From the NCBI RefSeq assembly GCF_028769735.1, contig NW_026992284.1, positions 124,001 through 188,000 on the forward strand: a stretch of DNA of 64,000 bases, in the 5' to 3' direction. The notes under the pieces were generated by a model. That model ran no database searches, had not been told where the DNA came from, and saw only the letters and a list, made by a program, of their open reading frames with translations. The DNA is from Zonotrichia leucophrys gambelii (lineage: Eukaryota > Chordata > Aves > Passeriformes > Passerellidae). Position 1 is the stretch's first letter. Each line of letters starts with the position of its first letter. Of the stretch, positions 48,616 through 59,270 are shown in pieces. Position numbers and translations under genes: made by a program.

Positions 48616-49558
48616 TGTTCTGGTTTGAAAGCAAAACCAGTGAGACACTCCAAGTCAGAAATACAATTTATTAGGAAAACTGAAAAGAAAACCAAAATAC
48701 ATGCAATAATACAAAAGAAAAACCACTGACAAACTCAGAATACAACCTGACACCCTGTTTGTCAGGGTGTTGGTAGCAGTCCAGTTGGATTGGTGGCTGC
48801 AGTCCTCCTGGAGTGGCAAATGTGGTTCTGTTTGAGCAGTGAGACAGAGTAGGGATCCGTCCTGAATTAGGTGAAGTGTCTGACAACGGTGAAAAGTCAA
48901 ACGGCCAAAGCTGAAGGAAAAACTCGCATGCCGAGACATCAAGGAGACGGAGAAAGAAAAACAGAAGAGACCACGAGGTCAATTTGCCCCAACCTAGAAA
49001 TTCCTTTGATAAAGAAGAACTGGTGCTAAGTGTCATGCAAGATGAATATGTATGAACTTATTGTGAAACTGTATGCATATGCATTTGGAAGGGGGATAAA
49101 AGGAGGTCTGAAATCTTCAGGGGTACGCATGCCCTTTTGGGGAGTCTTGCGTCCGGCGCGCGTCGTAATAAAAGCATACCGGGCTTTACAACTTTTACAA
49201 GTTGTGAGGTTTCTTCTTTTCTCCGCAAAACAGCAGTGATCCTGTAGAAAGGGTGTAGTCTTCCTCTGAAGATCCAGTGGAAAGACTGTTTTGTCCCAAA
49301 TCCCAGATTATATCCAGGTGGGGATGCTTAGCTCCTCCCCCCTGGGTGGAGCATCTCACAATGGGCTGTTATCTTTCTGTGAGTCATGTGGTGGGTCCAT
49401 TAGACAGAAATGGCTCCTGGAGGGAGTTATCTCTGAGTCATGGGGAAAGGCATTGATGGGCCCATTAACAGGAGATAAGGAAGAAGCAATGCTGCTCCTG
49501 GTTTCAGCAGCTCTTGAGGATAGGAATAGAATATATCTTAATATTGTAATCTAGGACA
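48616..49558 (-). mobile_element. Solo LTR containing a B-family LTR
   Basis: The plus strand starts TGTTCTGGTTTGAAAGC and ends GTAATCTAGGACA. The target duplication GGCAT is exact (48611-48615 and 49559-49563). It is the same family as 33892-34399. The LTR 48840-49232 was inserted into it later. Confidence 0.92.
48840..49232 (+). mobile_element. Solo LTR of the provirus B/C family (short U3 type)
   Basis: 393 bases from TGAGACAGAGTAGGGATC to CTCCGCAAAACA, with the exact 4-bp duplication GCAG (48836-48839 and 49233-49236). GGGATAAAAGG is the TATA box and GTAATAAAAGC the polyadenylation signal. The shared R-U5 tail ends GTGAGGTTTCTTCTTTTC, then CTCCGCAAAACA. Confidence 0.95.
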
Positions 49559-49563
49559 GGCAT

Positions 49564-50110
49564 CAGTTCCAATCAGCTTAACAATGGCCCCACCACAGGC
49601 CAAAGCTGACCCAGATAAGTTTGTGGTGCGTCTATGAAAGCACATTTTAAAAAAGCAATAAATATCATGGGAAAAAAGAAACAAGGCCAGAGCAGTAGGG
49701 GCAAGTCCATGCTGGAGCAGGTGCATTCCTGAAGGGACTGCAGACTGAGGAGGAACCCATGCCACAGCAGAGGAAATGAGTAGAAGGAAAGAGCAGTGGA
49801 AGATAAGGGTGAGGAACAAGGAGTGGCAGAAAGAAGCCCCTATGTCTCAATCACAACCCCCTGCACCATCTGTGGCCTTACTGTAAGGGGACTGAGTGTA
49901 GGATGTACCAAAAATAAGGAGAGTAAAGACTATGAAGGGGGGAAAAGAAGTGTCTGGCCTGATGTTGAGCCTGGGAAAGTTGGAAGGAAAGTGTTTTCCT
50001 TAAATGTTTGTCTTCTTTTTTTTTCCCAATACCAAAATAAGGAATTAACTTTTAAAAATTAAATTAAATACCTTAAGTCAAGTCTGTTTTGCCCACAATA
50101 GCCAAAAGAC
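49564..50110 (+). mobile_element. ERVL-type LTR fragment
   Basis: Segments such as CATTTTAAAAAAGCAATAAA and GGAGCAGGTGCATTCCTGAA, followed by GGAAGATAAGGGTGAG, are reminiscent of a common avian ERVL LTR. Both ends are indistinct. It lies between the GGCAT-flanked LTR and an ERVL pol fragment. Confidence 0.5.
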
Positions 50111-50219
50111 ACACATAGAGGAAAATCACTGCTTCAGTTTCTATTGGGCAGAGTAGAAGGGTTGACCTTACTTCTGACACTGATGAAGGGATTTTTGGTT
50201 TGCAGTTACAGAAATCAAG

Positions 50220-50391
50220 TAATGTTCAAAGGGAGGGTCTCCTCTACATATCATGCAACTGATTCTACATGGAATAAGTGGGTCTCACTGATTACACAAC
50301 AGGCTTGAGTAGGAAACCTCAACTCTAAGGATCCTGTAAGTGTTTGCGGACTGGCCAGAAGATCAAAACTTCAGAATGTCACCTGAGGAGG
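50220..50391 (+). pseudogene. ERVL pol fragment (RT connection)
   Basis: Short similarity to the ERVL pol at about 3338-3520: STWNKWVSLITQQA against VTWSKWVALITQ, and CGLARRS-like sequence in place of DWPEARH. It ends where the LTR of provirus C begins. It is probably the target into which provirus C integrated. Confidence 0.65.
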
Positions 50392-50851
50392 TGAGACAGA
50401 GTAGAAATTTTCCAGAGTAGAAATCCATCTTGATTTAGGTGAAATGTACATCTTTGAGTTAAGTCTGTAGTTTGAAAACATAGCTGTTTAGTCTGACTGA
50501 CTGTTCTCATAAAAAGCCTGGTCTCAGAGAAACTGCTTCAGCCAAAGGACAGAGATAAGGGGAGAGGAGACAGAGAGACTGTGAGAGCAGGTCAACCTGA
50601 CCTAGGTATTTTTTTGGGTAAAGAAGAATTAGCGGGAAATGTCACGTGAAATTTGTAAAAATGAATATGTATGAACCTATTGTGAAACTGCATGCATATG
50701 TATTTGAGAGGGGGATAAAAAAGGATCTGGAGTTCCCAGAGGTATGCATGACTTTTAAGGAGAGTAATCTACACGTGTCCAGTGCTGTAATGAACATACC
50801 AGATTTACAACTTTCACAAAGTTGTGGAGTTTTGTTTGCCTCTGCAAAGCA
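50392..50851 (+). mobile_element. 5' LTR of provirus C
   Basis: 460 bases from TGAGACAGAGTAGAAATTTT to CTGCAAAGCA. The body matches the B LTRs (GAATATGTATGAACCTATTG, GGGATAAAAAAGG). It is followed after a few bases by leader sequence homologous to that of B. Confidence 0.88.
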
Positions 50852-51576
50852 TTTTGACGAAACCAGGTAGGTGAGAACGTCTCTGTCCTCGCATGGGCAG
50901 AGGGATAGACAGACCTCTGAGGCGCACCCTGGGATTTTCCTGGAGGAGCTCTGCTTGTCTCTGCTTGCCTCCTGTGAAGACAGACAAGGACCTGCTGGTG
51001 TGCAAAGGATATGGTATAAATTTAGGGGCCCCCAGGGGAAAAGAGTGATAGGACGGCTGAATAAGTCACTCAGAGACATCTGAGTGCGCAGCCTCGTTCC
51101 TGTGCCTGCAGGCAGACCGGTTGATAAAGCGACTGGGAGACGGGGGTTCACTTTACGATAGAGCGGCAGCTAGTGACTTTGGGGGTGAGTCGAGTGAACT
51201 TGTGTGTGTGTGTGTGTGTGTGGTGTCTGGACACTGTATCATTGTATAGTTAATACATCGTGTGGTCAATGTTAAGGTGTTTGTAATTGTGCGAGTGCAT
51301 GGTGTACAAAAGAGAGCGAGCGAGTGAGTATACCTCCAGTATGGGAGGGTTTCTACCCATGACTGAAGGGGCCGAATGAGTCCTGAGGCACCGGCTGGGG
51401 CAGGCTGTGGGGGCAGGGAGCGCCTGGCAGAGAAGTGGAGCAAGTGGAGAAGCGTGGATGAGGACATTCATTGTGTAAAGGGGGTGATTTGTGTAGATTT
51501 GCATACTTTTACCATGGCTAGATGAACTCAAGGGGTTCCTCTGCACCAGTGGTTTGGACTCGGCCCATGGGAGCGT

Positions 51577-51918
51577 ATGAATCCTGTGAATTATTGGGTA
51601 GATAAAAGAGACGAACGAGTTCATTTAGAGGAGCTTTATCGGACTTCAGCTGGTACTATAGTAAGTCTAGACTGGGAACAACCTGCTGTAGAAGATTTAG
51701 ACTTCCCTCTAATAAACGGAATAGCCTGCCTCTGCGGGCAGTTCCTGAGAGCCTTTGGTGCATCGAGAGGCTGGCACCCTGCGTAGGTATTATTGCCGCG
51801 TGGAGTTTGTGAGAGACGCTGGTATTGCTGTTCTAATAAGCGTCAGGGCATATGCCCCAAGTGTAAATTAAAATTTCCTGATCAAGCTGATTCAGAACCT
51901 AAGATCTTAAAGCTTGTG
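51577..51918 (+). CDS. Leader open frame upstream of gag in provirus C, Cys-rich C-terminus
   Basis: A frame of 69 codons starts MNPVNYWVDKRDERVHLEEL and ends at TAG (51784-51786). The same frame continues another 44 codons with a Cys-rich part (GVCERRWYCCSNKRQ, ICPKCK) up to the insertion point of provirus B. In B the homologous stretch keeps the Cys-rich part open at 54725-54910 (CGVCEKRCYCCFNKRQG) but has a broken N-terminal part. It lies between the LTR and gag, where simple retroviruses usually have no separate gene. I do not recognise it. It could be an accessory protein, an upstream gag extension or chance conservation. Confidence 0.4.
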
Positions 51919-52380
51919 TGAAGCAAAGTGAAAATTTTCCAGGATAGAAATCCATTTAAATTTAGATGAAATGGGCATTTTTGAGTTGAGTCTCAGGTTA
52001 GAAATCGTAGTTATTTAGCCAGACTGCAAGGCCTAAACTCAGTGAAGTTACTTCAGCGAAGGACAGAGATAAAGGGGAGGAGACAGAAGATGATAGAGAG
52101 AGACAGGGACTGCTGTAAGGACAAGTCGACCTGACCTCAGAATTCTTTCTGATAAAAAGGAACTAGTGGTAAAAGTCACAAGAAACCCATAAAAATGAAT
52201 ATGTATGAACCTATTGTGAAACTGTATGCATATGTATTTGAGAGGGGGATAAAAGGAGATCTGAAGTTCCCAGAGGTACGCATGCCTTTTGAGGAGAGTT
52301 TTCTCCGCATGCGTAAATAAACATACCGAGCTTTACAACTTTCATAAAGTTGTGAGGTTTCTTCTTTTCTCCGCAAAACA
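51919..52380 (+). mobile_element. 5' LTR of provirus B (long U3 type)
   Basis: It starts TGAAGCAAAGTGAAAATTTT and ends TCCGCAAAACA. It has GGGATAAAAGG as TATA box and TAAATAAACATACC as polyadenylation signal. Three bases after its end lies TGGCGAGCCAAGCCAGG, a possible primer-binding site. I could not match it to a particular tRNA. Confidence 0.93.
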
Positions 52381-53525
52381 TTATGGCGAGCCAAGCCAGG
52401 AGTTCTCTGTCCCCGCAGGGGCAAAGGGGATAGATGGACCTCCAAGGCGTGCCCTAGGATTTTTTTCCTGGTGGGGCTCCGCTCGTCTCAGCTTGCCTCC
52501 TGCGAGGACAGACAAGGACCTGCTGGCCTGCGGAGGAGAATACGGTATGTACTGAGGGGCCTCCGGGGGAGGGAAAGGAGAGCAAGGGAGTAAATCACTC
52601 AGAGACGTCTGGGTAAAGCTGATAGAGCAACTACAGTAGAGATGGGGTTCATTGTTCTGATAGGGCAGACCGCTAGTGACCCTGGGGGTGGGTCGGGTGA
52701 ACCCATGTATGTGTGTATTGGGGGGTTCATTGTTCTGATAGAGCAGAACTGCTGAACCTGTGTGTGTTTTGTTTGTGCGTGTGTGTGTGGTGTCCGGACA
52801 CTGTGTCGCTGTATGGTTAATGCATTGTGTGGTCAGTGCACTGTGTTTCTAATCGTGCAAGTGTATAAGTGTATGGTGTATAAAAGAGAGTAGATTTACA
52901 ATGCTGTACACTGTGGGGGGGGATGAGTACTACCCGTGTTTGAAGCAGACAAGTGAGGCCTGAGGTGCTGGCTGCAGCAGGCTGTGGGGGCAGGGAGAGA
53001 AGTGCCCTGCTGAGACGTGACTGGAGGAACGTCAGTGATGGTATTTATTGTGTTTAAATGTAGTGATTTGTGTAGATTTGGTACATTTTAACCGTGAGTA
53101 TGAGCTCAGAGAGTTCTTTTGCCCTGGATTTTTGGACTTGATCTCTAGACTGAGTGCTGCTATTTTGATTGTGTCCAGAAAAAACTGATGTGAGTAAATG
53201 CTTAATTATGGTATGCTGTGTTGTGTTGAGAAAAGTAGGCACTCTGAGAGATATGCCCTTTCCCAGTGATTTTGTGTGTTGATTTTCTTCCACTGCATTG
53301 TGGTAATTTGATTCTCAGATTGTATAGTGGTGTTTGTGGAGATTTTAAGATTTTGTTGCAACAAGAGTAGCATTTTACACAGAAGAACTATGGTATGGTG
53401 ATTTATGTTTAACTTCGATAAAGCGAGTTAAAGGAATTCCAAGAATTCTCCCCCTCACAGCAATTCAAGCCTTGGCTCTAGTGAATTTGAGATAAAAGGG
53501 GGGGGGGGGGTGCGTGTTTCTGTGT

Positions 53526-54338
53526 TGAGACAGAGTAGAGATCCATTGTGAATTAGGTGAAGTGTCTAACAACGGTGAAAAGTCTGTGAGGCCAAAGCTG
53601 AAGGAAAAACTCACATGCTGAGACAGCAAGGAGACAGAGAAAGAAAAACAGAAAAGACGACGAGGTCAATTTGCCCCCGACCTAGGAATTACTTTGAAAA
53701 AGAAGAACTGGCGATAAATGTCATGCGGAATGAATATGTATGTGTTGGAGATTTTTTCAGGGATGGCTCAGAAGGCAGCTGTGGGGGACAAATTCTCACA
53801 GCCTGTTTCTGTGAACAGCAGAGGTTCTCAGGTTATTTTTAATTACAGGTAAAAGTGACAAACATGAAGGCCTTGAGAGCCTTGCATGTCGGAGTTCTCG
53901 GGCAGCTTTCTCATAACAAGTGGATGTTCTAACTTTGGCTGTTTTGGGAAAGCAAGAATAATTTTGAGAACCCAAATCTTGGTATTGAAAACATAAGGAG
54001 GGGTTGGTATGTTATCTCTGACCTATTGTGAGCTCAGATTTTGCAATATGCATGAACTTAATTAACACGGTTATAAAAAGTGACTGATTGATTAATAAAT
54101 CGGAGTGATGCTGATCAATGCAAGGTGGGTCTCTCCCTCCGACTTCAATATGTATGAACCTATTGTGAAACTGTATGCATATGCATTTGGAAGGGGGATA
54201 AAAGGAGGTCTGAATCTTCAGGGGTACGCATGCCTTTTGAGGAGAATTTCCTCCGCATGCGTCCGGTGCCGTAAATAAACATACCGAGCTTTACAACTTT
54301 TATAAAGTTGTGAGGTTTCTTCTTTTCTCCGCAAAACA
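53526..54338 (+). mobile_element. Solo B/C-family LTR in the leader of B, itself interrupted
   Basis: It starts TGAGACAGAGTAGAGATCC and ends TCCGCAAAACA, with the exact 4-bp duplication GTGT (53522-53525 and 54339-54342). Bases 53743-54147 are a further insertion. Without it the length is about 400, like the LTRs 48840-49232 and 58153-58545. Confidence 0.92.
53743..54147 (+). mobile_element. LTR-like insertion within the LTR 53526-54338
   Basis: It runs from TGTTGGAGATTTTTTCAGGG to CCTCCGACTTCA. It has a TATA box (GGTTATAAAAAG, about 54070) and AATAAATC (about 54095). The CTTCA ending recalls alpharetroviral LTRs. ATATGTATG flanks it on both sides (53734-53742 and 54148-54156). This apparent 9-bp repeat (7 if the element starts at 53741) is longer than normal for a retrovirus. 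Confidence 0.7.
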
Positions 54339-55025
54339 GTGTCTGTGGGCATATCAGAGTTTTGGCTGTGACAAGCACAGCCTTTTTGCAAGGCAGTAAA
54401 ACAAGTGTAATTAGACCCAGTGCTTAATAAGATTGTGCAAGAAGAGAACTAGAAAAGACTGATATTTTTTAAAACAGAGTTTAGATAGAAGAGATGAATG
54501 AGACGAATTAGTTAATGAGACTTCAGCTGGTACCATAGCAAGTCTGGACTGGGAACAGTCTGCTGTAGGGATTTAGAGTTCTCTGTAACAAACAGAATAG
54601 CCTGACTTTGCGGGCAATTCCTCAGAGCCTTTGGTGCATCAAGAGGCTGGCATGCTGCGTGAGGTGACAGTGGCTGTCTCCTGAGCACAGGGACAGCTCT
54701 GGCTGCCCTGTCACCCCAGGGAACATGGGAATGACCTGTGGGCAAAAGCTGGATGTGCAGGTATTATTGCAGTGTGGTGTTTGTGAGAAACGTTGTTATT
54801 GCTGTTTTAATAAGCGTCAGGGCACACGCCCCGAGTGTAAATCAAAGGTTTCTAATCAAGCTGATTCAGAACCTAAGATCTTAAAGCCTGTGTGTGGGAA
54901 TCACATCTGATACCTGCCACCTGGAGCTTTGTGTGTGTAGGAGGAAGACTGAGAAACTTCACTACTGTGAGGCTTTTTAAAGAGAAGTTTGGGTGGAAGC
55001 GAGATAGGGCAAGGAGAAAGAGATA

Positions 55026-55687
55026 ATGAGAACTGACCAGAGCAAAGAGGTTCCTAAATTAGCCCCTTTTAGGAGGGGCTCACTGGGAGAAGGTTGCCAG
55101 TAAGAGCAGCTCAGAAAATAAAAAGATTTATAATACTTCATTGCAGTTAGTACTGTTTTAAATTAGGAAGATAAATGGGATAGGGTTTTTTGTATGCTGA
55201 TATGTCTTTTTGTTTTAAGAAATCGCCCAGAATGGCAAAGAGACTGTGAGATCAGACCGCCCTCTGGTCTTGGCCCTTGAAAAGGAAAACAGAGAAAGCA
55301 AATCAAACGTGTTGTTCAGCATGCAGCATAAGATAGCAACATATGAAGTCAAGCAAAGATTATCATGCTGAAATGCAAAGCAATCACAGTTCCCAAAATG
55401 AGTACATATGATTTGTTAAAGGCTCCTCCCAAGGTAAGGGAGGAAGGATAAAGATGACCTCCCCAAAAGAGAAGAATTTTAGTCGACACAAGGGCCATAT
55501 ATTCAGTTTTAAATAAAGCTTTAGTACCTGTAGAGAATGTTTATGTTGTAGCATGGGGGAAAACCGAACAACTGGCCAGTCTGAGGAGGCATACTTTTGC
55601 AAACCTTTAAAGTAACACGTGTACTATGTGTACTTAAAAGCTTTTGTACACATCGCTCAATTCGCTAAACATTCTCAAATGAGAAAG
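55026..55687 (+). pseudogene. gag N-terminal part of provirus B
   Basis: Homologous to the gag of C at 62685-63250 (the RNHQEWQRDCG block of C corresponds to the RNRPEWQRDCE-like block here). The start reads ATGAGA instead of ATGGGA, which removes the Gly that would be myristoylated. Several frame changes follow. It ends at the GTTAC target site of the LTR 55693-57005. Capsid and nucleocapsid are not seen on the other side, so much of gag is also deleted. Confidence 0.75.
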
Positions 55688-55692
55688 GTTAC

Positions 55693-57005
55693 TGTCATGG
55701 TTTGAGCCTGGCACAGAGCCAGTGCCCCCCATGAAAATGCTCTCACCCTGGTGTCTGCTGTGAGATGTGACCAGGAATAAGCAAAACAGGCTTTAGCTTA
55801 AACATAAAGAACACTTTATTACCTAAACTACAGGAAAATAGGGAAAAACTATAAGGAAAAGAAAAAAAATTGAAAACCTTACAAAAAAACCACTTTCCTC
55901 CTCCCCACTACCTGACTTTCTCAATCTGATACATTCTCCCAAATCACCAACTGCCCAGCCTGGCACCACACTTTAGTATACTCAAACTTCAGTTCATGAA
56001 GAGGAAAGGAGTCCTTCTTGTTCCATAGGCTTCCCCTGGAAACACACTGAAACCTCGTGTGCTTCCCTGTCACTTCGGCACCGCCCGGAAAAAGTCCTTT
56101 TGCCGCTTGTGACATCTTCCTTCCATGCCCAGTGCTCTCACCACTGTGCATGGCCAGAGCTGCTTTTAGGGTTGTCTTTCAAGGATGCCTTGTGTCACTC
56201 CAAAAAGGCACAGTCTCTGCTTTGGGACATCTGTCCCCCCCATATTTTTCCAACCCCCTGGGGCCGGGGGGTCCTCACGATGAACCCTCCTGGTTCTGAG
56301 CCACTGCTTCCCCCTAAGTGCAGTCTCTGTGTCACAGGAACAGAGTCCATGGCCACAAGAAAAGTCCAGCCAAAAGGCCACTCCAAATCATCTCTCCCCA
56401 TTCAATCATCTCCACGTTCTTCGGGCCAGGTCCTTGTCTCATCTCATCTCTTATCTCCCTTCTTATTCAGCTTCGAGGAGGATTAGCATTTTTGCAAGGC
56501 CCCAATCATGAAAGAAAGGGGTTAAAACTTTCAGTCTCTGTCCCGGAGCTGCGGCACTCCCACACACGCTGCTGCTCCGGCCGGGCACTCTTCCCCCCGC
56601 TTCTCCTCCTGGGCCGGCTGCTATCACATTCGGTGTCGCCGGCTCTCTCTCTCCCTCCTGGGGGGGAGATGGCTGCCCGAGGGCTGACTCCCTGGGATCT
56701 TCCACCCTTCCATCCTCGAGGGCCTCCTCACCTCTCATCTCTGTCCAGGCCCAGGGCCTACCACGTGGCTGCCCCTCCCCCGTCCAGCAGCAGCGGCTGG
56801 ACAGGGGAGGGAGATCTGACTTCTTCGCCTCGACGTCCCAAGAGAGCCTGCCAGGGGCAGAGCTCTGCTTTTAACCCCTGTGTATTCTCGGAGGTGTGTC
56901 CAAACCCCACTGGCTACACCAGGTGCCAGTATCAAACTCTCGAACATCCATTGGTTTGACCACAGCATCCCAGAATTCCCACTTCTTCCTGGTCAAACCA
57001 CCACA
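55693..57005 (-). mobile_element. Solo LTR between gag and pol of provirus B
   Basis: The plus strand starts TGTCATGGTTTGAGCCTGG and ends GGTCAAACCACCACA. The target duplication GTTAC is exact (55688-55692 and 57006-57010). Length is 1313 bases, the reverse-orientation relative of 43924-46030. The GC-rich open frames inside (about 56300-56960) are LTR sequence, not genes. Confidence 0.93.
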
Positions 57006-57010
57006 GTTAC

Positions 57011-58148
57011 TCTGGAGGCAAATGATATAAAGATGTTAGGCTTAACATTAACAGACACTGAAATTAAGAAAGACACTAGTAAGGAGATATTAGAATAAGT
57101 AAATAGTGTTTTCAAGGGTATGGGCCTCTGCTGTACCAGGGAGAGGGAAAAATGCCCCCCCATGGTAATCAAGCTTAAGGGAAGAACACAACCAGTGAGA
57201 GTTGAGTAGTACCCTCAAAAGGAAGATAAGGAAGGAATCAGTCCAATAATTGATAGTACTGGATTAAGGGCTGTCAATAAGATGACACAGAATTTATACC
57301 CTGTGGTAGCAAATCCATATACTTTATTAACTTGTCTAACCCCTGAGCTAACCTGGTTCACTGTTTTAGGCCTAAGAGATGCCTTCTTTTGCCTCCCTGT
57401 CCACGAAGCCAGCCAGAACATTTTTGCATTCAAACACAAGCTCACATAGTCCACGTGCCTGAAGGCTTCAAAATTCCCCACTCCGATCAGAGAACAGGTT
57501 TCAAAGACCCAGAGTTCCAGGAAGCTCCACAAGAGGAAAGGGGGCTGTTGCAGTACGTGGATGATCTTCTGGTAGCCACTCGGACGAGGGAAGCGAGAGA
57601 AGCCTGGACGGTAAGCCTTCTGAATTTCCTAAGACTCCAAGGATACAGAGTCTCAAAGAAAAAGGCACAGGTAGTGAAACAGAAGGTAATCTACCTGGGG
57701 TAAGAAGTGAGTGCTGAGCAGCAGACTTTAGGGCAGGGAAGCCATATGCCAAACCCCGAAACCCGAGACAACGAAGGAACTCTGAACCTTCTTAGGCATG
57801 GCAGGGTGGTGCCAGCTGTGAGTTTATAATTATGGACTGCTCATCAGACCCCTCTATGCTCTTATTGCCGATGGAAACCGAGATCTCCAGTGGACAAAAG
57901 ATGCCACACGGGCCTTTCACCAGCTAGAGAGTGCCCTCATGTCAGCTCCAGCTTTGAAACTTCCTGATGTAAATAAACCATTCTTTCTATTTTTTCCATG
58001 CAAGGAATTGCCCTGGGAATATTGGCTCAGGACTTGGGTCCATACAAGAGGGCAGTTGCTTACTTCTCTAAGCAACTAGATGCAACAGCCAAAGGATGGC
58101 CAGGTTGCCTCAGAGCTGTAGCAGCAGTTGTGCTGAATATTCAAGAGG
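57011..58148 (+). pseudogene. Protease end and reverse transcriptase of provirus B
   Basis: It begins in the protease C-terminal region. RT blocks are GLRDAFFCLPVHEASQNIFA (about 57376-57430), then QYVDDLLVATRTREAREAW with the YVDD active site at about 57552-57563. Next come LRLQGYRVSKKKAQVVKQ and connection sequence (ALIADGNRDLQWTKDATRAF). YVDD and the surroundings are gammaretroviral (ERV1). Frame shifts separate these blocks. It stops at 58148 at the CACG target site of the next LTR. Confidence 0.88.
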
Positions 58149-58152
58149 CACG

Positions 58153-58545
58153 TGTTTTGCGGAGAAAAGAAGAAACCTCACAACTTGTAAAAGTTGTAAA
58201 GCCCGGTATGCTTTATTACAAGGCGCGCCGGACGCAAGACTCTCCAAAAGGGCATGCGTACCCCTGAAGATTTCAGACCTCCTTTTATCCCCCTTCCAAA
58301 TGCATATGCATACAGTTTCACAATAAGTTCATACATATTCATCTTGCATGACACTTAGCACTAATTCTTCTTTATCGGAGGAATTCCTAGGTCGGGGGCA
58401 GATTGACCTTGTGGTTTTTCTGTTTTTCTTTCTCTGTCTCCTTGCTGTCTCTGGAACGCGGCCTCTCCTTCAGCTTTAGCTCCACAGACCCTTCACCTCT
58501 CCCAGACACTTCACCTAGTTCAGGATGGATCCTTACTCTGTCTCA
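58153..58545 (-). mobile_element. Solo B/C-family LTR in pol of provirus B
   Basis: The plus strand starts TGTTTTGCGGAGAAAAGAAG and ends TTACTCTGTCTCA. The target duplication CACG is exact (58149-58152 and 58546-58549). It is 393 bases, the same length as 48840-49232 and of the same short-U3 subtype. Confidence 0.95.
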
Positions 58546-58549
58546 CACG

Positions 58550-59270
58550 CAAGTTTACCCTGAGACAAAAAATGACTGTGCTAGTGTCCCACAGAGTGTC
58601 CGCAGTACTGGAAGTAAAGGGGGGCCACTGGCTTTCAGCACAGAGGTTTCTGAAATACCAGGCCATCATGGTAGAGCAAGATGATGTAGAGATAGTGGTG
58701 ACTAATATTGTCAACCCAGCTTCTTTTCTCTGTAGAATCAAAGAGAAGCAGAAAACCACGATTGCCTGGAGACCATCAAAGCTACCTACTCCAGCCACCC
58801 AGACTTAAAGGGCACTCCTCTGGATGATGCAGAGACCTGGTTCACTGACGGGAGCAGCTACGTTGCCAATGGGAAGCGACATTGCACAATACACAGTGAC
58901 TAACTGCAGAGAGGTAATAAAGTCTGGACCCCTACCAACAGGGACCTCTGTGCAGAAGGCTGAGATAATTGCCCTGACCTGTGCCCTGGAAAGGGCAAAA
59001 GGGAGGAGAATAACCATCTACACAGACTCGAGGTATGCATTTGGAGTCATACATGCACATGGAGCCATCTGGAAGGAGAGGGGACTGCTGACCTCACAGG
59101 GAAAGAAGAGACAATCCAGCTGCTGGAAGCAGTTCAGCTACCTGAAAAAGCATATTAAGGCACACCAGAGAGTGAGCTTAAAATTGGAGGAAAGAAATGA
59201 GCTGGCGGATGGAGAGGCAAAGAAAGCAGCAAAGGGTGAGGTACAGATTTTCCTCGAAGGTAAGACATAA
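58550..59270 (+). pseudogene. RT connection and RNase H of provirus B
   Basis: The connection (VLVSHRVSAVLEVKGGHWL, from about 58572) runs to TWFTDGSSYV (about 58838), the first catalytic Asp of RNase H. The frame then shifts and continues open at 58824-59270 with VQKAEIIALTCALERAKG (the Glu) and ITIYTDSRYAFGVIHAHG (the next Asp). KKHIKAHQRV and ERNELADGEAKKAA follow near the C-terminus. All blocks are gammaretroviral in type. One frameshift near 58870 separates the first Asp from the rest. Confidence 0.87.

Larger units (their letters stand above)
52381..55025 (+). other. Long leader of provirus B
   Basis: Non-coding leader homologous to 50852-51918 in C, with GT-rich stretches (about 52690-52800). 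It contains the solo LTR 53526-54338. Close to gag it holds the Cys-rich frame 54725-54910. Without the insertion the leader is about 1.8 kb, longer than usual for a gammaretrovirus. Confidence 0.7.

Noticed and set aside
51195..51225. TG repeat as a CRISPR-like or regulatory array
   Set aside because: It is a simple dinucleotide microsatellite in a retroviral leader; a CRISPR array is not expected in a vertebrate genome and no spaced repeats are present.
56318..56959. A 213-codon open frame rich in Pro and Ser
   Set aside because: It lies entirely inside the GC-rich solo LTR 55693-57005, which has exact GTTAC duplications. Frames on both strands are long because of base composition, and no protein motif is present.
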